This document shows positions 15,479 through 23,304 of a stretch of 39,726 nucleotides of DNA, piece after piece. Below the pieces are notes generated by a model. That model ran no database searches. It had not been told where the DNA came from and worked only from the letters and a program-made list of their open reading frames with translations. The position numbers and the translations under genes were made by a program. Position 1 is the first letter of the stretch. Every line of letters starts with the position of its first letter. The stretch spans positions 1 through 39,726 of the forward strand of contig PGYR01000025.1 in assembly GCA_002839765.1 (NCBI GenBank), given 5' to 3'. Source of the stretch: Ignavibacteriae bacterium HGW-Ignavibacteriae-4. GTDB lineage: Bacteria > Bacteroidota > Ignavibacteria > Kapaibacteriales > UBA2268.

Positions 15479-16189
15479 ATGGAATCATTTAATATTAACA
15501 TCGTTTCAGAATTAGAGTTAGAATATATAGTTGAAAGACTAAATGAGGAAGAGATTCCTTATACTATAAAACTAAATAACGATTCTGTGTTACCCGTTTT
15601 TAATAATGAAGCTCCATTTGGGATTATTACTATAATAGAAGAATTTCGTGAGAAGGTTGAAATTATCTATTCCCAAGTTCAAGCGGAAATCGGGAAAAAA
15701 GTAAAAAAAGAAAACAAAGGTAAAAAGTATAACTTTAAGCAAATTGCACTTATAATCTATGCAAGTATTATTACGGTAGTCGCTGTTAAGTATTGGTCAA
15801 TAGTGAATAGAGAAGATATAGCAGATAATTTCGAATATGTTTGGGATTATAGCAATACAAAAATGGAAATATTAGATAAATCTAGTGGAACTTTACTAGA
15901 AAAGCATATTGATAATAATTTTAATTTTAATTTCGAGAAAGAGTATATTTATTCCAAAGATGCTAAACTACGAAATTTGAATATTGATAAAAACGATGAT
16001 GGTTTTATAGATCAATATATTACGTATGACAATGATGAGAATATTACAAATGTCAGATACGACTTTGATAGTGACGGTTTGATAAACCAAATTGAATATT
16101 ATTTGAAAGGTGGTGACACGTTAGTTATAGTTGACAAAAACCAGACTGGAGAGCTAGAATTACTTTATTACAACAAGTTAAGGAAATAA
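15479..16189 (+). CDS. Membrane-anchored protein with DUF2007-like head and EF-hand-like tail
   Basis: 236 aa. Residues 1-70 look like DUF2007 (ELEYIVERLNEEEIPYTIKLNND), a small putative signal-transducing fold. A basic linker (KKVKKENKGKKY) leads to one transmembrane helix (about 88-106). The outer part contains three regularly spaced acidic loops: DKNDDGFID (170-178), DFDSDGLIN (195-203) and DKNQTGELE (219-227), about 24-25 residues apart. The first two fit the DxDxDG calcium loop; the third lacks the last Asp before Gly. A calcium-responsive extracytoplasmic part joined to a cytoplasmic head is a reasonable inference, but no named family covers the whole protein. Confidence 0.7.
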   Translation: MESFNINIVSELELEYIVERLNEEEIPYTIKLNNDSVLPVFNNEAPFGIITIIEEFREKVEIIYSQVQAEIGKKVKKENKGKKYNFKQIALIIYASIITVVAVKYWSIVNREDIADNFEYVWDYSNTKMEILDKSSGTLLEKHIDNNFNFNFEKEYIYSKDAKLRNLNIDKNDDGFIDQYITYDNDENITNVRYDFDSDGLINQIEYYLKGGDTLVIVDKNQTGELELLYYNKLRK

Positions 16190-16191
16190 TT

Positions 16192-16644
16192 ATGCATAGG
16201 TATATATTAATAGTACTTCTATTTTTATCATCAATTCCTCTACTTCTTAGTGAGGAGATTGTATCTCTTGATATTCTCTTCGAAAAATATGAATGTAATG
16301 AGGAAGAATTTGAACTGATTAATCCTGACTTTAGTTCTAATAGTGACTTTAAAAAATTCAAAACTATTATCACTGAGAAATGTATGGAAGGAGTTAACTT
16401 TGCCCACAAATACACAATTGTAACTTGGGGATGTGGTACGAATTGTCAATATACTGTACTGGTAGATAGAACAAATGGTAAAATCTATGATGGAATTACT
16501 TCTACTTATGGTGTGAATTTTAGAATAGATAGTCAGCTTATCGTTGTAAATGATGCGACCAATATTTCTGAGAGCTCAACACCTATAGATACTACGAGAT
16601 ATTACGTCATTAATGAAGGTGTACTTGAGGAAATAATTCCATGA
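16192..16644 (+). CDS. Exported protein with NFAxKYTIVxWGCG motif, unknown
   Basis: 150 aa with a signal peptide (MHRYILIVLLFLSSIPLLLS). The mature part has NFAHKYTIVTWGCGTNCQ (about 71-88) followed by VLVDRTNGKIYDG. A very similar GxNFAGxYTIxxWGCGxxC...xGK(I/V) phrase occurs in many uncharacterised exported bacterial proteins, so this is a recognisable but unnamed family. The two Cys in WGCGTNC may form a disulfide. It starts 2 bp after the EF-hand-like gene and overlaps the nitrilase gene by 4 bp (ATGA), giving a three-gene unit. Confidence 0.75.
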   Translation: MHRYILIVLLFLSSIPLLLSEEIVSLDILFEKYECNEEEFELINPDFSSNSDFKKFKTIITEKCMEGVNFAHKYTIVTWGCGTNCQYTVLVDRTNGKIYDGITSTYGVNFRIDSQLIVVNDATNISESSTPIDTTRYYVINEGVLEEIIP

Positions 16645-17339
16645 AAATCTGTCTTGCTCAAATTGCCTCTTTCAAAGGAGATATTCAAAAGAATATAGTG
16701 AAGCATATAGTCTATGTAAAAGAAGCAATCGAAATTAGAGCTGATTTGATTTGCTTTCCTGAATTATCAATTACGGGTTATGAACCAGAATTAGCTGAGA
16801 GCCTGGCCACTACGATTAGTGATAATAGATTTGATATATTCCAAGAATTAGCTGATAGTGGAGCAATCACTATTTGTATTGGATTTCCTTTAATAGTTGA
16901 AAATGGCATTAATATCAGTATGCTGATATTCCAGCCAAACAGCAGCAGACAAACCTACTCGAAGCAATACCTTCACTCAGATGAAAAGCCATATTTCGTA
17001 GAAGGAACAGAGCCGATTATAATAGATATTAATGGGGTGAGAATTGCCCCAGCTATTTGCTATGAGTCGTTACTCTCAGAGCATTTTGAGAAAGCCAACG
17101 TTATGGGTTTTGATGTATATATGGCGAGTGTAGCCAAGCCAAAGAATAATATTGAAAGAGCAAATGAATATTTTGCCGAATTATCTAAGAGTAAAAGCAT
17201 CCCAATTCTGATGGTTAATGCTATTGGCTATTCTGATAATTTTCTCGCTGTTGGAGGTAGTGCTGCATGGGATAGCAAAGGTGAGTTAGTTGAGAAGTTA
17301 GATGATAAGTCAGAAGCATTATTAATTTTTGAATTTTAA
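16641..17339 (+). CDS. Carbon-nitrogen hydrolase (nitrilase superfamily)
   Basis: 232 aa. The catalytic triad is visible: Glu41 (CFPELSITGYEPE), Lys108 (TYSKQYL) and Cys140 (APAICYESL). The EPELAE/ITGY context resembles the amidase/N-carbamoyl hydrolase branch rather than aromatic nitrilases. These enzymes hydrolyse amides, ureido groups or nitriles through a cysteine acyl-enzyme. The substrate is unknown. At 232 aa it is a little shorter than the usual 260-280. The start overlaps the previous stop by ATGA. Confidence 0.9.
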   Translation: MKICLAQIASFKGDIQKNIVKHIVYVKEAIEIRADLICFPELSITGYEPELAESLATTISDNRFDIFQELADSGAITICIGFPLIVENGINISMLIFQPNSSRQTYSKQYLHSDEKPYFVEGTEPIIIDINGVRIAPAICYESLLSEHFEKANVMGFDVYMASVAKPKNNIERANEYFAELSKSKSIPILMVNAIGYSDNFLAVGGSAAWDSKGELVEKLDDKSEALLIFEF

Positions 17340-17356
17340 TAATATTCACTAAATTG

Positions 17357-17380
17357 TGATAGTATCAAATGATAGTATCA
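17357..17380. repeat. Tandem palindrome TGATAGTATCA x2
   Basis: TGATAGTATCA occurs at 17357-17367 and again at 17370-17380, a 13-bp period. Each unit is itself an inverted repeat (TGATA/TATCA around one base). It lies in the short gap after the nitrilase gene and 38 bp before the next ATG. It could be a pair of operator sites or a small hairpin cluster; nothing decides between these. Confidence 0.65.
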
Positions 17381-17417
17381 TGCAGCAAAACTAACCAAAT
17401 TGAGTATAGAGATTTCA

Positions 17418-17810
17418 ATGATTTTCGACTACTTATTTTATTATATTTTTAAATTTTTTAAGCTATTTAAAAGTGATGATGATATGGCATCTTTTAAATC
17501 TATAATAGTACTTTCTATTGTAGCTTATACTAATGTTATGCTTTTGCTATTAATTATAAGAGCATTTGATTTAATAATGATTCCTATAATTGGTACAATC
17601 GAAACAGTTGTTCTTGTTTCTTTACCATTTTCCGTTTTGTACTTTATTTATGGATATAAGAAAAAATATAAAGACATGGTTAAAAAAATTGAAGCAGCTT
17701 CTAAAAAACAGAAAATAATTTTCGCCATTATCTCATTAATTTACGTAATTTTATCATTCTCACTCCCCTTTATATTTGGTAATTACTATAAGGTATCCCT
17801 TTTAAGCTAA
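17418..17810 (+). CDS. Small membrane protein, unknown
   Basis: 130 aa from the ATG at 17418; an in-frame TTG at 17400 is possible but has no support. Three main transmembrane helices: about 25-50 (IIVLSIVAYTNVMLLLLIIR), 57-80, and 100-122 (IIFAIISLIYVILSFSLPFI). A lysine-rich cytoplasmic loop (YKKKYKDMVKKIEAASKKQK) lies between the last two. No family recognised. It lies 78 bp after the nitrilase stop, behind the tandem palindrome, and 60 bp before the SMR gene. Confidence 0.62.
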   Translation: MIFDYLFYYIFKFFKLFKSDDDMASFKSIIVLSIVAYTNVMLLLLIIRAFDLIMIPIIGTIETVVLVSLPFSVLYFIYGYKKKYKDMVKKIEAASKKQKIIFAIISLIYVILSFSLPFIFGNYYKVSLLS

Positions 17811-17870
17811 TTTTTTGCAAATTTGTGTTATCACTTTTTTAAAGATGCTTATAAAATAATTGATAAAGAT

Positions 17871-18197
17871 ATGAACTGGATACTTTTAATAATAGCGGGG
17901 CTTTTCGAAATCGGATTTGCCACCTGTTTGGGAATGGCGAAAGAGAAAACTGGCAATGAATCAACATATTGGTTTGTAGGGTTTCTAGTTTGCTTGGCTA
18001 TCAGTATGTTCCTCCTAGTCAAAGCGACAGAAAGTTTACCGATTGGTACTGCTTATGCTGTTTGGACTGGGGTAGGTGCTGTGGGGACTGTGCTAATGGG
18101 TATAGCATTGTTCAACGAGCCGACTGATTTTTGGAGATTGTTTTTTATCACTACACTTATTGCCTCTATTATTGGGCTGAAAGTTGTTTCTAATTGA
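17871..18197 (+). CDS. SMR family efflux protein, SugE/Gdx type
   Basis: 108 aa from the ATG at 17871, the normal length; the open frame reaches further upstream, but the family starts MNWxxLxIAGxFEIGF as here. Four transmembrane helices, with the essential Glu in helix 1 (GLFEIGFATCLG, Glu13) and AYAVWTGVGAVGTVLMG in helix 3. The W-T-G-x-G-A-V-G-T phrase is that of the SugE/Gdx (guanidinium or quaternary ammonium exporter) branch rather than EmrE. It works as an antiparallel dimer using proton exchange. No guanidine riboswitch-like hairpins were seen in the 60 bp upstream. Confidence 0.92.
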   Translation: MNWILLIIAGLFEIGFATCLGMAKEKTGNESTYWFVGFLVCLAISMFLLVKATESLPIGTAYAVWTGVGAVGTVLMGIALFNEPTDFWRLFFITTLIASIIGLKVVSN

Positions 18198-18229
18198 TCT
18201 ATTCAACTTGACACACAATGCTCTGATGC

Positions 18230-18320
18230 CTGAGAGGAGTCGAAGGCAGAGGTAAACTCAGACGAGCAAATGTTTTATTCCGAGGAACTTAGCGACATGG
18301 CAATCTTAAGAGTAAAACAT
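18230..18320. other. Structured, GC-richer intergenic element
   Basis: This gap between the SMR and ALDH genes has no ORF but clear inverted symmetry. CTGAG (18230-18234) pairs with CTCAG (18257-18261). The 11-base arm ATGTTTTATTC (18270-18280) pairs with GAGTAAAACAT (18310-18320), with one wobble. The phrase GAGGAGTCGAAGG resembles a dispersed intergenic repeat seen in many bacterial genomes. Not a typical terminator, since no T run follows on either strand. Confidence 0.45.
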
Positions 18321-18406
18321 ATTAGAAATATATTCCTAGGATATTATTGAAATAACACCTCCATAAATCCCTCTTCAAGGAGTGACTTGCGAGGATTAAT
18401 CTTTTT

Positions 18407-19852
18407 CTAATACTTCACACAAATATTCTTCGGTTCAGTGAAAAAGTCCATAGCCTCGAAGCCACCTTCTCTGCCCATACCACTATCTTTGACTCCACCG
18501 AAAGGAGTACGCAAATCACGTAACAACCAGCAATTCACCCAAACTATACCTGCATGTAGGTTCTGTGCTACTCTATTAGCTCGGCTGATGTCTTGTGTCC
18601 ATACAGTTGCAGCAAGTCCGTATTTTACGCTATTCGCATATTCTAGCACTTCTTCTTCTGTGCTGAATGGTTGCAGCGTTACAACTGGTCCGAATATTTC
18701 TTCTTGATTAGTTCTGCAACTGAAAGGTAATCCTTCGATAACTGTCGGCTCTATAAAATAACCGTTCGCACATCTACCCTCTGGGTTTACTGCCTTTCCG
18801 CCTGCTATTACTTTGCCGCCTTCTTGTTTTGCTAATTCGATATATGATAATACTTTCTCTTGATGTGGTTTCGATACCACTGCACCTAGTGATGTGTCGA
18901 CTTCCATAGGGTCACCCACCTTAAGTTTTTTCACTTTCGCCACGAAATCATCACGGAATTTCTCATATATAGATTCGTGTATAAATACTCGTGAACCACA
19001 AAGACATATCTGCCCTTGATTCGCAAAAGATGAGATAACGCTAGTGCTTAATGCTTTATCATAATTACAATCATCGAATATAATGTTCGGATTCTTCCCA
19101 CCTAATTCTAGCGACATTTTCTTGAATTTTGGTGCAACAATACTAGCGATATGCTGTCCAGTCATTGTACCACCAGTGAACGATATTGCTTGTATATCAT
19201 CATGTTGGACTATTGCTTCACCAGCAGTTGGGCCATTGCCGTGCACAATATTTAGAACTCCTTTGGGTAATCCAGCTTCTTTACATACTTCAGAAAGCAA
19301 GTATGCTGTCATAGGCGTTATCTCGCTCGGCTTCGCAACGACTGTATTACCAGTCGCTAGAGCCGGGGCAATCTTCCAGGTAAACAGATAAAGAGGCAAA
19401 TTCCAAGGTGAGATGCATCCAACTACACCTAGAGGTTGTCTTAGAGTATAGTTGATAGCTGGCTCTTCCGGCATAAAATGCGATTGACTAGAATAGTGCA
19501 TCACTGCAGTAGCATAGAACTTAAAGTTTGATTTTGCTCGAGGTATATCCACTTTTCGGGCTAACTTTATTGGCTTGCCATTGTCTCTGCTTTCGGCTTC
19601 TACGAACTCCTCGAATCTACTTTCTATACCATGCGCAATTGCCATTATATAGTCGTGTCTTTGCTCGTTCGATAGATTAGACCAAGCTGGAAAAGCAGCT
19701 TTTGCAGCTTTGACCGCCAAATCTACATCTGCAGCATTGGAATCGGGTATTAGCGAATATACCTCCCCTACCGAAGGGTCATAATTATCTAAGTATTTAC
19801 CATTTATCGGAGCTACTAACTCACCATTTATATAATTCTGTAGTTTGAACAT
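18407..19852 (-). CDS. NAD-dependent aldehyde dehydrogenase, muconic-semialdehyde type
   Basis: 481 aa, normal for the family. Catalytic residues: Asn151 (PWNLPLY), Lys174 (VAKPSE), Glu249 (LELGGKNPN) and Cys283 (NQGQICLCGSR). The phrase ICLCGSRVFIHESIYEKF is closest to the ALDH8/2-hydroxy- or 2-aminomuconic semialdehyde dehydrogenase branch, which oxidises ring-cleavage products (for example in tryptophan/kynurenine breakdown). No other pathway gene is nearby, so the precise substrate is uncertain. It is monocistronic and divergent from the MBOAT gene (114 bp apart). Confidence 0.9.
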   Translation of the reverse strand: MFKLQNYINGELVAPINGKYLDNYDPSVGEVYSLIPDSNAADVDLAVKAAKAAFPAWSNLSNEQRHDYIMAIAHGIESRFEEFVEAESRDNGKPIKLARKVDIPRAKSNFKFYATAVMHYSSQSHFMPEEPAINYTLRQPLGVVGCISPWNLPLYLFTWKIAPALATGNTVVAKPSEITPMTAYLLSEVCKEAGLPKGVLNIVHGNGPTAGEAIVQHDDIQAISFTGGTMTGQHIASIVAPKFKKMSLELGGKNPNIIFDDCNYDKALSTSVISSFANQGQICLCGSRVFIHESIYEKFRDDFVAKVKKLKVGDPMEVDTSLGAVVSKPHQEKVLSYIELAKQEGGKVIAGGKAVNPEGRCANGYFIEPTVIEGLPFSCRTNQEEIFGPVVTLQPFSTEEEVLEYANSVKYGLAATVWTQDISRANRVAQNLHAGIVWVNCWLLRDLRTPFGGVKDSGMGREGGFEAMDFFTEPKNICVKY

Positions 19853-19966
19853 TTCTTTTCAGTTTTTTAGTTTTTATTATCTATCAAGATAATGAATTAT
19901 TCTAAATTTACATTAATTTGTAGCCGACACTTAATCTAAAAATTAAAAAAAAATAGACAACCTCGA

Positions 19967-21379
19967 TTGCTTTTTAACTCATTTATATTTTTAATCTTTC
20001 TAGCTGTAGTCTTACCTATATTCTATTTGCTACCTAAAAAAACGTATAAGAATATATTCTTATTAGTAGCGAGTTACTTTTTCTATGGATATTGGGATTG
20101 GAGATTCTGTCTGCTACTGTTACTATCTACAGTAGTTGATTATTATATTGGCTTGAAAATTCACAAGACTGATGATGAGAAGAAAAGGAAGTATCTACTT
20201 TATGCTAGCTTAGGCATAAACTTAGGGATACTTGGATTCTTCAAGTATTTCAACTTCTTCGTCGATAGTTTCCAGAGTATGGTAAATAATTTCGGGGGGC
20301 ATGTAGATTCGCTCCATTTAAATATAATACTTCCTGTTGGAATATCATTTTACACTTTTCAAACACTCTCATACACTTTTGATATATACAGAAAGAAGCT
20401 AGAACCAACCGATAACTTAATTGATTTTGCTCTATTTGTTTCATTTTTTCCGCAATTAGTAGCAGGCCCTATTGAAAGAGCAAAAGACCTTTTACCTCAG
20501 CTATACAAGAAACTTAGCCCTACAAAAGACCAGCTAAAAGAAGGTGCTACACTTATAGTTCTCGGATTATTCCGAAAGGTTATGATAGGTGATACAGCAG
20601 GTCGTATAGTAGATCACATATTTGGGAATCTTCATCTCTATAAATCTATTGAGATAATAGCAGCTGTACTTCTTTTTGGTATTCAAATATACGCTGATTT
20701 TTCTGGTTATAGCAAAATAGCTCGTGGTACTGCTAAGCTATTAGGCATAGAGCTTATGATAAATTTTGAGCAACCATATCTATCGAGAAATATAACAGAG
20801 TTTTGGCGAAGATGGCATATATCACTTTCTTCGTGGCTAAAAGATTATCTCTACATAACCTTAGGTGGGAATAGAAAGGGAGAAGCACGCACTTATGCCA
20901 ACCTCATGATAACTATGTTATTGGGTGGTTTGTGGCATGGAGCTAGCTGGAACTTCGTTATTTGGGGTGGATTGCATGGTATCTATCTAGCCGTACACAA
21001 ATTTCTAAATAAAGGTAAAACAGAATATGACCCGATAACAAGACTCAAAGATATTCCAAAAGTAATAATCACTTATGCCCTAGTTGCGTTTACATGGCTG
21101 TTTTTTAGAGCTACTTCGTGGGAATCAACTAAGCTTATTTTCTCTTCGATATTTGATTGGCAAACGAGCGAATACACACATATATTCGTTCAGATATTAA
21201 TTTCATATTTTGTTCTAAACTTTACAATGGACATAATTGAGAATAGGTTTGGACATACTTTTGTACTTAGATTCAAATCTAATTCTGTTCAATTAGGTAT
21301 TTTACTGAGTTTATTCGTAGTTACATTAATCTATATATTTCAATCAAAACCTCTACCATTTATTTATTTCCAATTTTAA
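19967..21379 (+). CDS. MBOAT family O-acyltransferase (AlgI/DltB-like)
   Basis: 470 aa, multi-pass. The start is TTG: relatives begin MLFNSxxFLxFLP exactly as read here, and no ATG is available upstream. Key residues: the MBOAT histidine His324 in GLWHGASWNF, His337 in WGGLHG, and QIYADFSGYSKIARGTAKLLG plus FWRRWHISLSSWLKDYLYITLGG, hallmark stretches of the AlgI/PatA group. Such proteins bring acyl groups across the inner membrane to modify exopolysaccharide, peptidoglycan or teichoic acid. The next gene encodes an SGNH-type partner, as in known O-acetylation pairs. Very confident in the family; the polymer is unknown. Confidence 0.93.
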   Translation: MLFNSFIFLIFLAVVLPIFYLLPKKTYKNIFLLVASYFFYGYWDWRFCLLLLLSTVVDYYIGLKIHKTDDEKKRKYLLYASLGINLGILGFFKYFNFFVDSFQSMVNNFGGHVDSLHLNIILPVGISFYTFQTLSYTFDIYRKKLEPTDNLIDFALFVSFFPQLVAGPIERAKDLLPQLYKKLSPTKDQLKEGATLIVLGLFRKVMIGDTAGRIVDHIFGNLHLYKSIEIIAAVLLFGIQIYADFSGYSKIARGTAKLLGIELMINFEQPYLSRNITEFWRRWHISLSSWLKDYLYITLGGNRKGEARTYANLMITMLLGGLWHGASWNFVIWGGLHGIYLAVHKFLNKGKTEYDPITRLKDIPKVIITYALVAFTWLFFRATSWESTKLIFSSIFDWQTSEYTHIFVQILISYFVLNFTMDIIENRFGHTFVLRFKSNSVQLGILLSLFVVTLIYIFQSKPLPFIYFQF

Positions 21380-21382
21380 GAT

Positions 21383-22426
21383 TTGATAAAAACTCTCAAA
21401 CATATCGCCCTTTTTCTAATAGCTACAATTCTTACATTGCTGATTTGTGAGCTATTTGTTAATAATGCTAAAATAGTCGAAGCCTCGCTTGGGAAATACT
21501 ATGACGATATAGGCAAAGGTTTACCTAACAACTTAGAGACTGTTTTTTTCAATGAAGGTATGGGGATATTTAGAACTAATCACAGCCGGTTCATAGGTGA
21601 TGAAGTAGATACAACTAGCAAGCACCACATTAATATAGCCCTAGTAGGAGATTCATTTGTCGAATCTTTCCAAATATTCCAGCGTGATTATTTTGGGAAT
21701 ATCATAGAGAAAAGACTGAATGAACGATTTGAAGGATATACTTTTGATATACTAAATTTCGGACGTGCTGGTTTCAACATTAGTCATAATTATGCATATC
21801 AGCGGTTATTAGTTGACAAATTCAAACCAGATTTAGTCCTGTATTTCGTTTCTAATGGAGACCTTCATTTGGAGAAATTGTCACCTCTTTACCCTTATGC
21901 CAAAGAAGTTAATGACTCTCTAGTTGCGTCAATTGAGTTTGACCAAGAGGAAATAGATAGATATAAATACGTGCAAGATGTGTTATCTAAATCAATATTG
22001 CTAAACATGTTAAAGAATGCAAAACATACAACTGATAAACGTCCTGTACCTTCTATAATTTTTGGGAAGGTATATGATTGGTTTGTACCAGAGAAAAAGC
22101 CAGTTATCCCTGATCCTAATTACAAGCCTCTCCCTATAGTAAATAAAATTTTGACCCACTTAGACAATAACGTGATAATAATCAATCGAGATTACGCACC
22201 TTTCTATAAAGCTTTTCAAGATGAAGTTAATAGACTCGGTATAACTAACTGGGATACAAGTAATCTCATGGATTCACTCTACAATTTGGGTAAAGACCCA
22301 TATTATTGGAAAGTTACTAAGACTAATGGGCATTGGAATCAAGAAATGCACAAAGATATTGGTGAGTATTTATCTAAGAAATTAATCCAAAAAATCGAAC
22401 AAGACTCAACTATTATTCTACGCTAA
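21383..22426 (+). CDS. SGNH-hydrolase-like partner of MBOAT transferase
   Basis: 347 aa. One N-terminal signal anchor (HIALFLIATILTLLICELFV) places the rest outside the inner membrane. SGNH blocks: GDSF (Ser91 in ALVGDSFVESF), NFGRAGFN (125-132), SNGDLH (157-162) and NGHWNQ (315-320, His317). In the last block the usual Asp is Asn, so the catalytic triad may be altered. The start is a TTG 3 bp after the MBOAT stop, pointing to coupled translation. By analogy with MBOAT/SGNH (AlgI/AlgX, PatA/PatB) pairs it probably completes acyl transfer to a surface polymer. Confidence 0.83.
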   Translation: MIKTLKHIALFLIATILTLLICELFVNNAKIVEASLGKYYDDIGKGLPNNLETVFFNEGMGIFRTNHSRFIGDEVDTTSKHHINIALVGDSFVESFQIFQRDYFGNIIEKRLNERFEGYTFDILNFGRAGFNISHNYAYQRLLVDKFKPDLVLYFVSNGDLHLEKLSPLYPYAKEVNDSLVASIEFDQEEIDRYKYVQDVLSKSILLNMLKNAKHTTDKRPVPSIIFGKVYDWFVPEKKPVIPDPNYKPLPIVNKILTHLDNNVIIINRDYAPFYKAFQDEVNRLGITNWDTSNLMDSLYNLGKDPYYWKVTKTNGHWNQEMHKDIGEYLSKKLIQKIEQDSTIILR

Positions 22427-22779
22427 GGGCTATTCTCAAATCTCGCTTTTAACTCCTTCTCAGTTTTTATAATAGCAATGGCCATAAATACCATCATAGC
22501 TATTAGAGAAAGTACAACACCCATAATTGGGTCTATATCTTTCATAGGGACTGAGAAAGCCGCTGTTAATGTATAGATAACCATATATCTCAGCATCATT
22601 TTCACAGAGTATGGCTGAGCAAATTCCCAAGCCTCTTGACTTGCCATTGATCGCTTCGTTCTGTATCCGTACAGAGAATTTATCTTCTTAGGCGGAAACT
22701 TCAATGTAACTAGCATAATTATTATAATTATTGGCCCAATTAATATAGGTATTAGAAACAGAGGGTTTTCTAAATTCAT
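22423..22779 (-). CDS. SdpI-family membrane protein
   Basis: 118 aa, three to four transmembrane helices. The motif PPKKINSLYGYRTKRSMASQ (28-47) then EAWEFAQPYS is the SdpI signature (N-x-x-Y-G-Y-R-T-x-R-S...W). In Bacillus SdpI protects against the SdpC toxin and signals its presence; most relatives in other phyla have no known toxin partner, and none is visible here. The 3' end overlaps the convergent SGNH gene by 4 bp. Its transcript probably starts after the csbD terminator. Confidence 0.88.
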   Translation of the reverse strand: MNLENPLFLIPILIGPIIIIIMLVTLKFPPKKINSLYGYRTKRSMASQEAWEFAQPYSVKMMLRYMVIYTLTAAFSVPMKDIDPIMGVVLSLIAMMVFMAIAIIKTEKELKARFENSP

Positions 22780-22814
22780 TTTGTATTATTTAATATTATT
22801 ATTTTCGAAGATAC

Positions 22815-22855
22815 AAAAAAAATGCCACCAAACAATCAAACTTTTTGGTGGCATT
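22815..22855 (-). terminator. Intrinsic terminator of csbD
   Basis: Arms AATGCCACCAAA (22821-22832) and TTTGGTGGCATT (22844-22855) are perfectly complementary over 12 bp. On the minus strand the stem is followed by eight T (opposite 22815-22822). It separates csbD from the SdpI-like gene. Confidence 0.88.
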
Positions 22856-22887
22856 ATAATCGAATTTGCATTATTACATTCTAGCTA

Positions 22888-23082
22888 TTATTTGCTGGTA
22901 TATTCAGCAATTTTTTGCTTTATTTCGTCTTTAGTCTTACCGAGTTTTTGCTGCAGCTTACCGATTAATTCATCTTCCTTACCTTCTGCATAAGTTAAAT
23001 CAAAATCAGTTAACTCACTAAAATCTTGTTTAAGTTTCCCTTTCACTTCGTTCCATTTTCCTTTTACTATTAAGTTATCCAT
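22888..23082 (-). CDS. CsbD-like stress protein
   Basis: 64 aa. [20 protein letters not shown] and [20 protein letters not shown] are the repeated CsbD-family segments; the protein is small, charged and helical. Members are abundant under general or envelope stress, with no defined activity. An AAGGAGATG ribosome site precedes the ATG. It is a single-gene transcript ending at the strong hairpin 33 bp downstream. The 220 bp between this gene and purH hold only the two divergent 5' regions; no consensus promoter with both boxes was found. Confidence 0.93.
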   Translation of the reverse strand: MDNLIVKGKWNEVKGKLKQDFSELTDFDLTYAEGKEDELIGKLQQKLGKTKDEIKQKIAEYTSK

Positions 23083-23304
23083 TTTACATCTCCTTCATAT
23101 AATTAAACATTAATTTCATACTATATGAACGAACAAATAGCAAGATATTGCAACATGTCCTGAGTTAGTAGCAGTTACGGGTTGTTTTTTATATTTTCGA
23201 TAAGTCGAAACGACTGTGCATAACTCGACAATAGAAAGGTAATGATAAAGGTCTATTATTTTATTAATTTTGTATAACTAATTCAAAATAAAACAAAAAG
23301 ATAA

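Noticed and set aside
17811-17870. Guanidine riboswitch upstream of the SMR transporter
   Set aside because: No ACGG-type paired hairpins or other conserved riboswitch features are visible in the short leader.
23265-23272. purH promoter
   Set aside because: The -7 box TAATTTTG is present, but no TTTG lies 19-21 bp upstream, so it was not listed as a feature.
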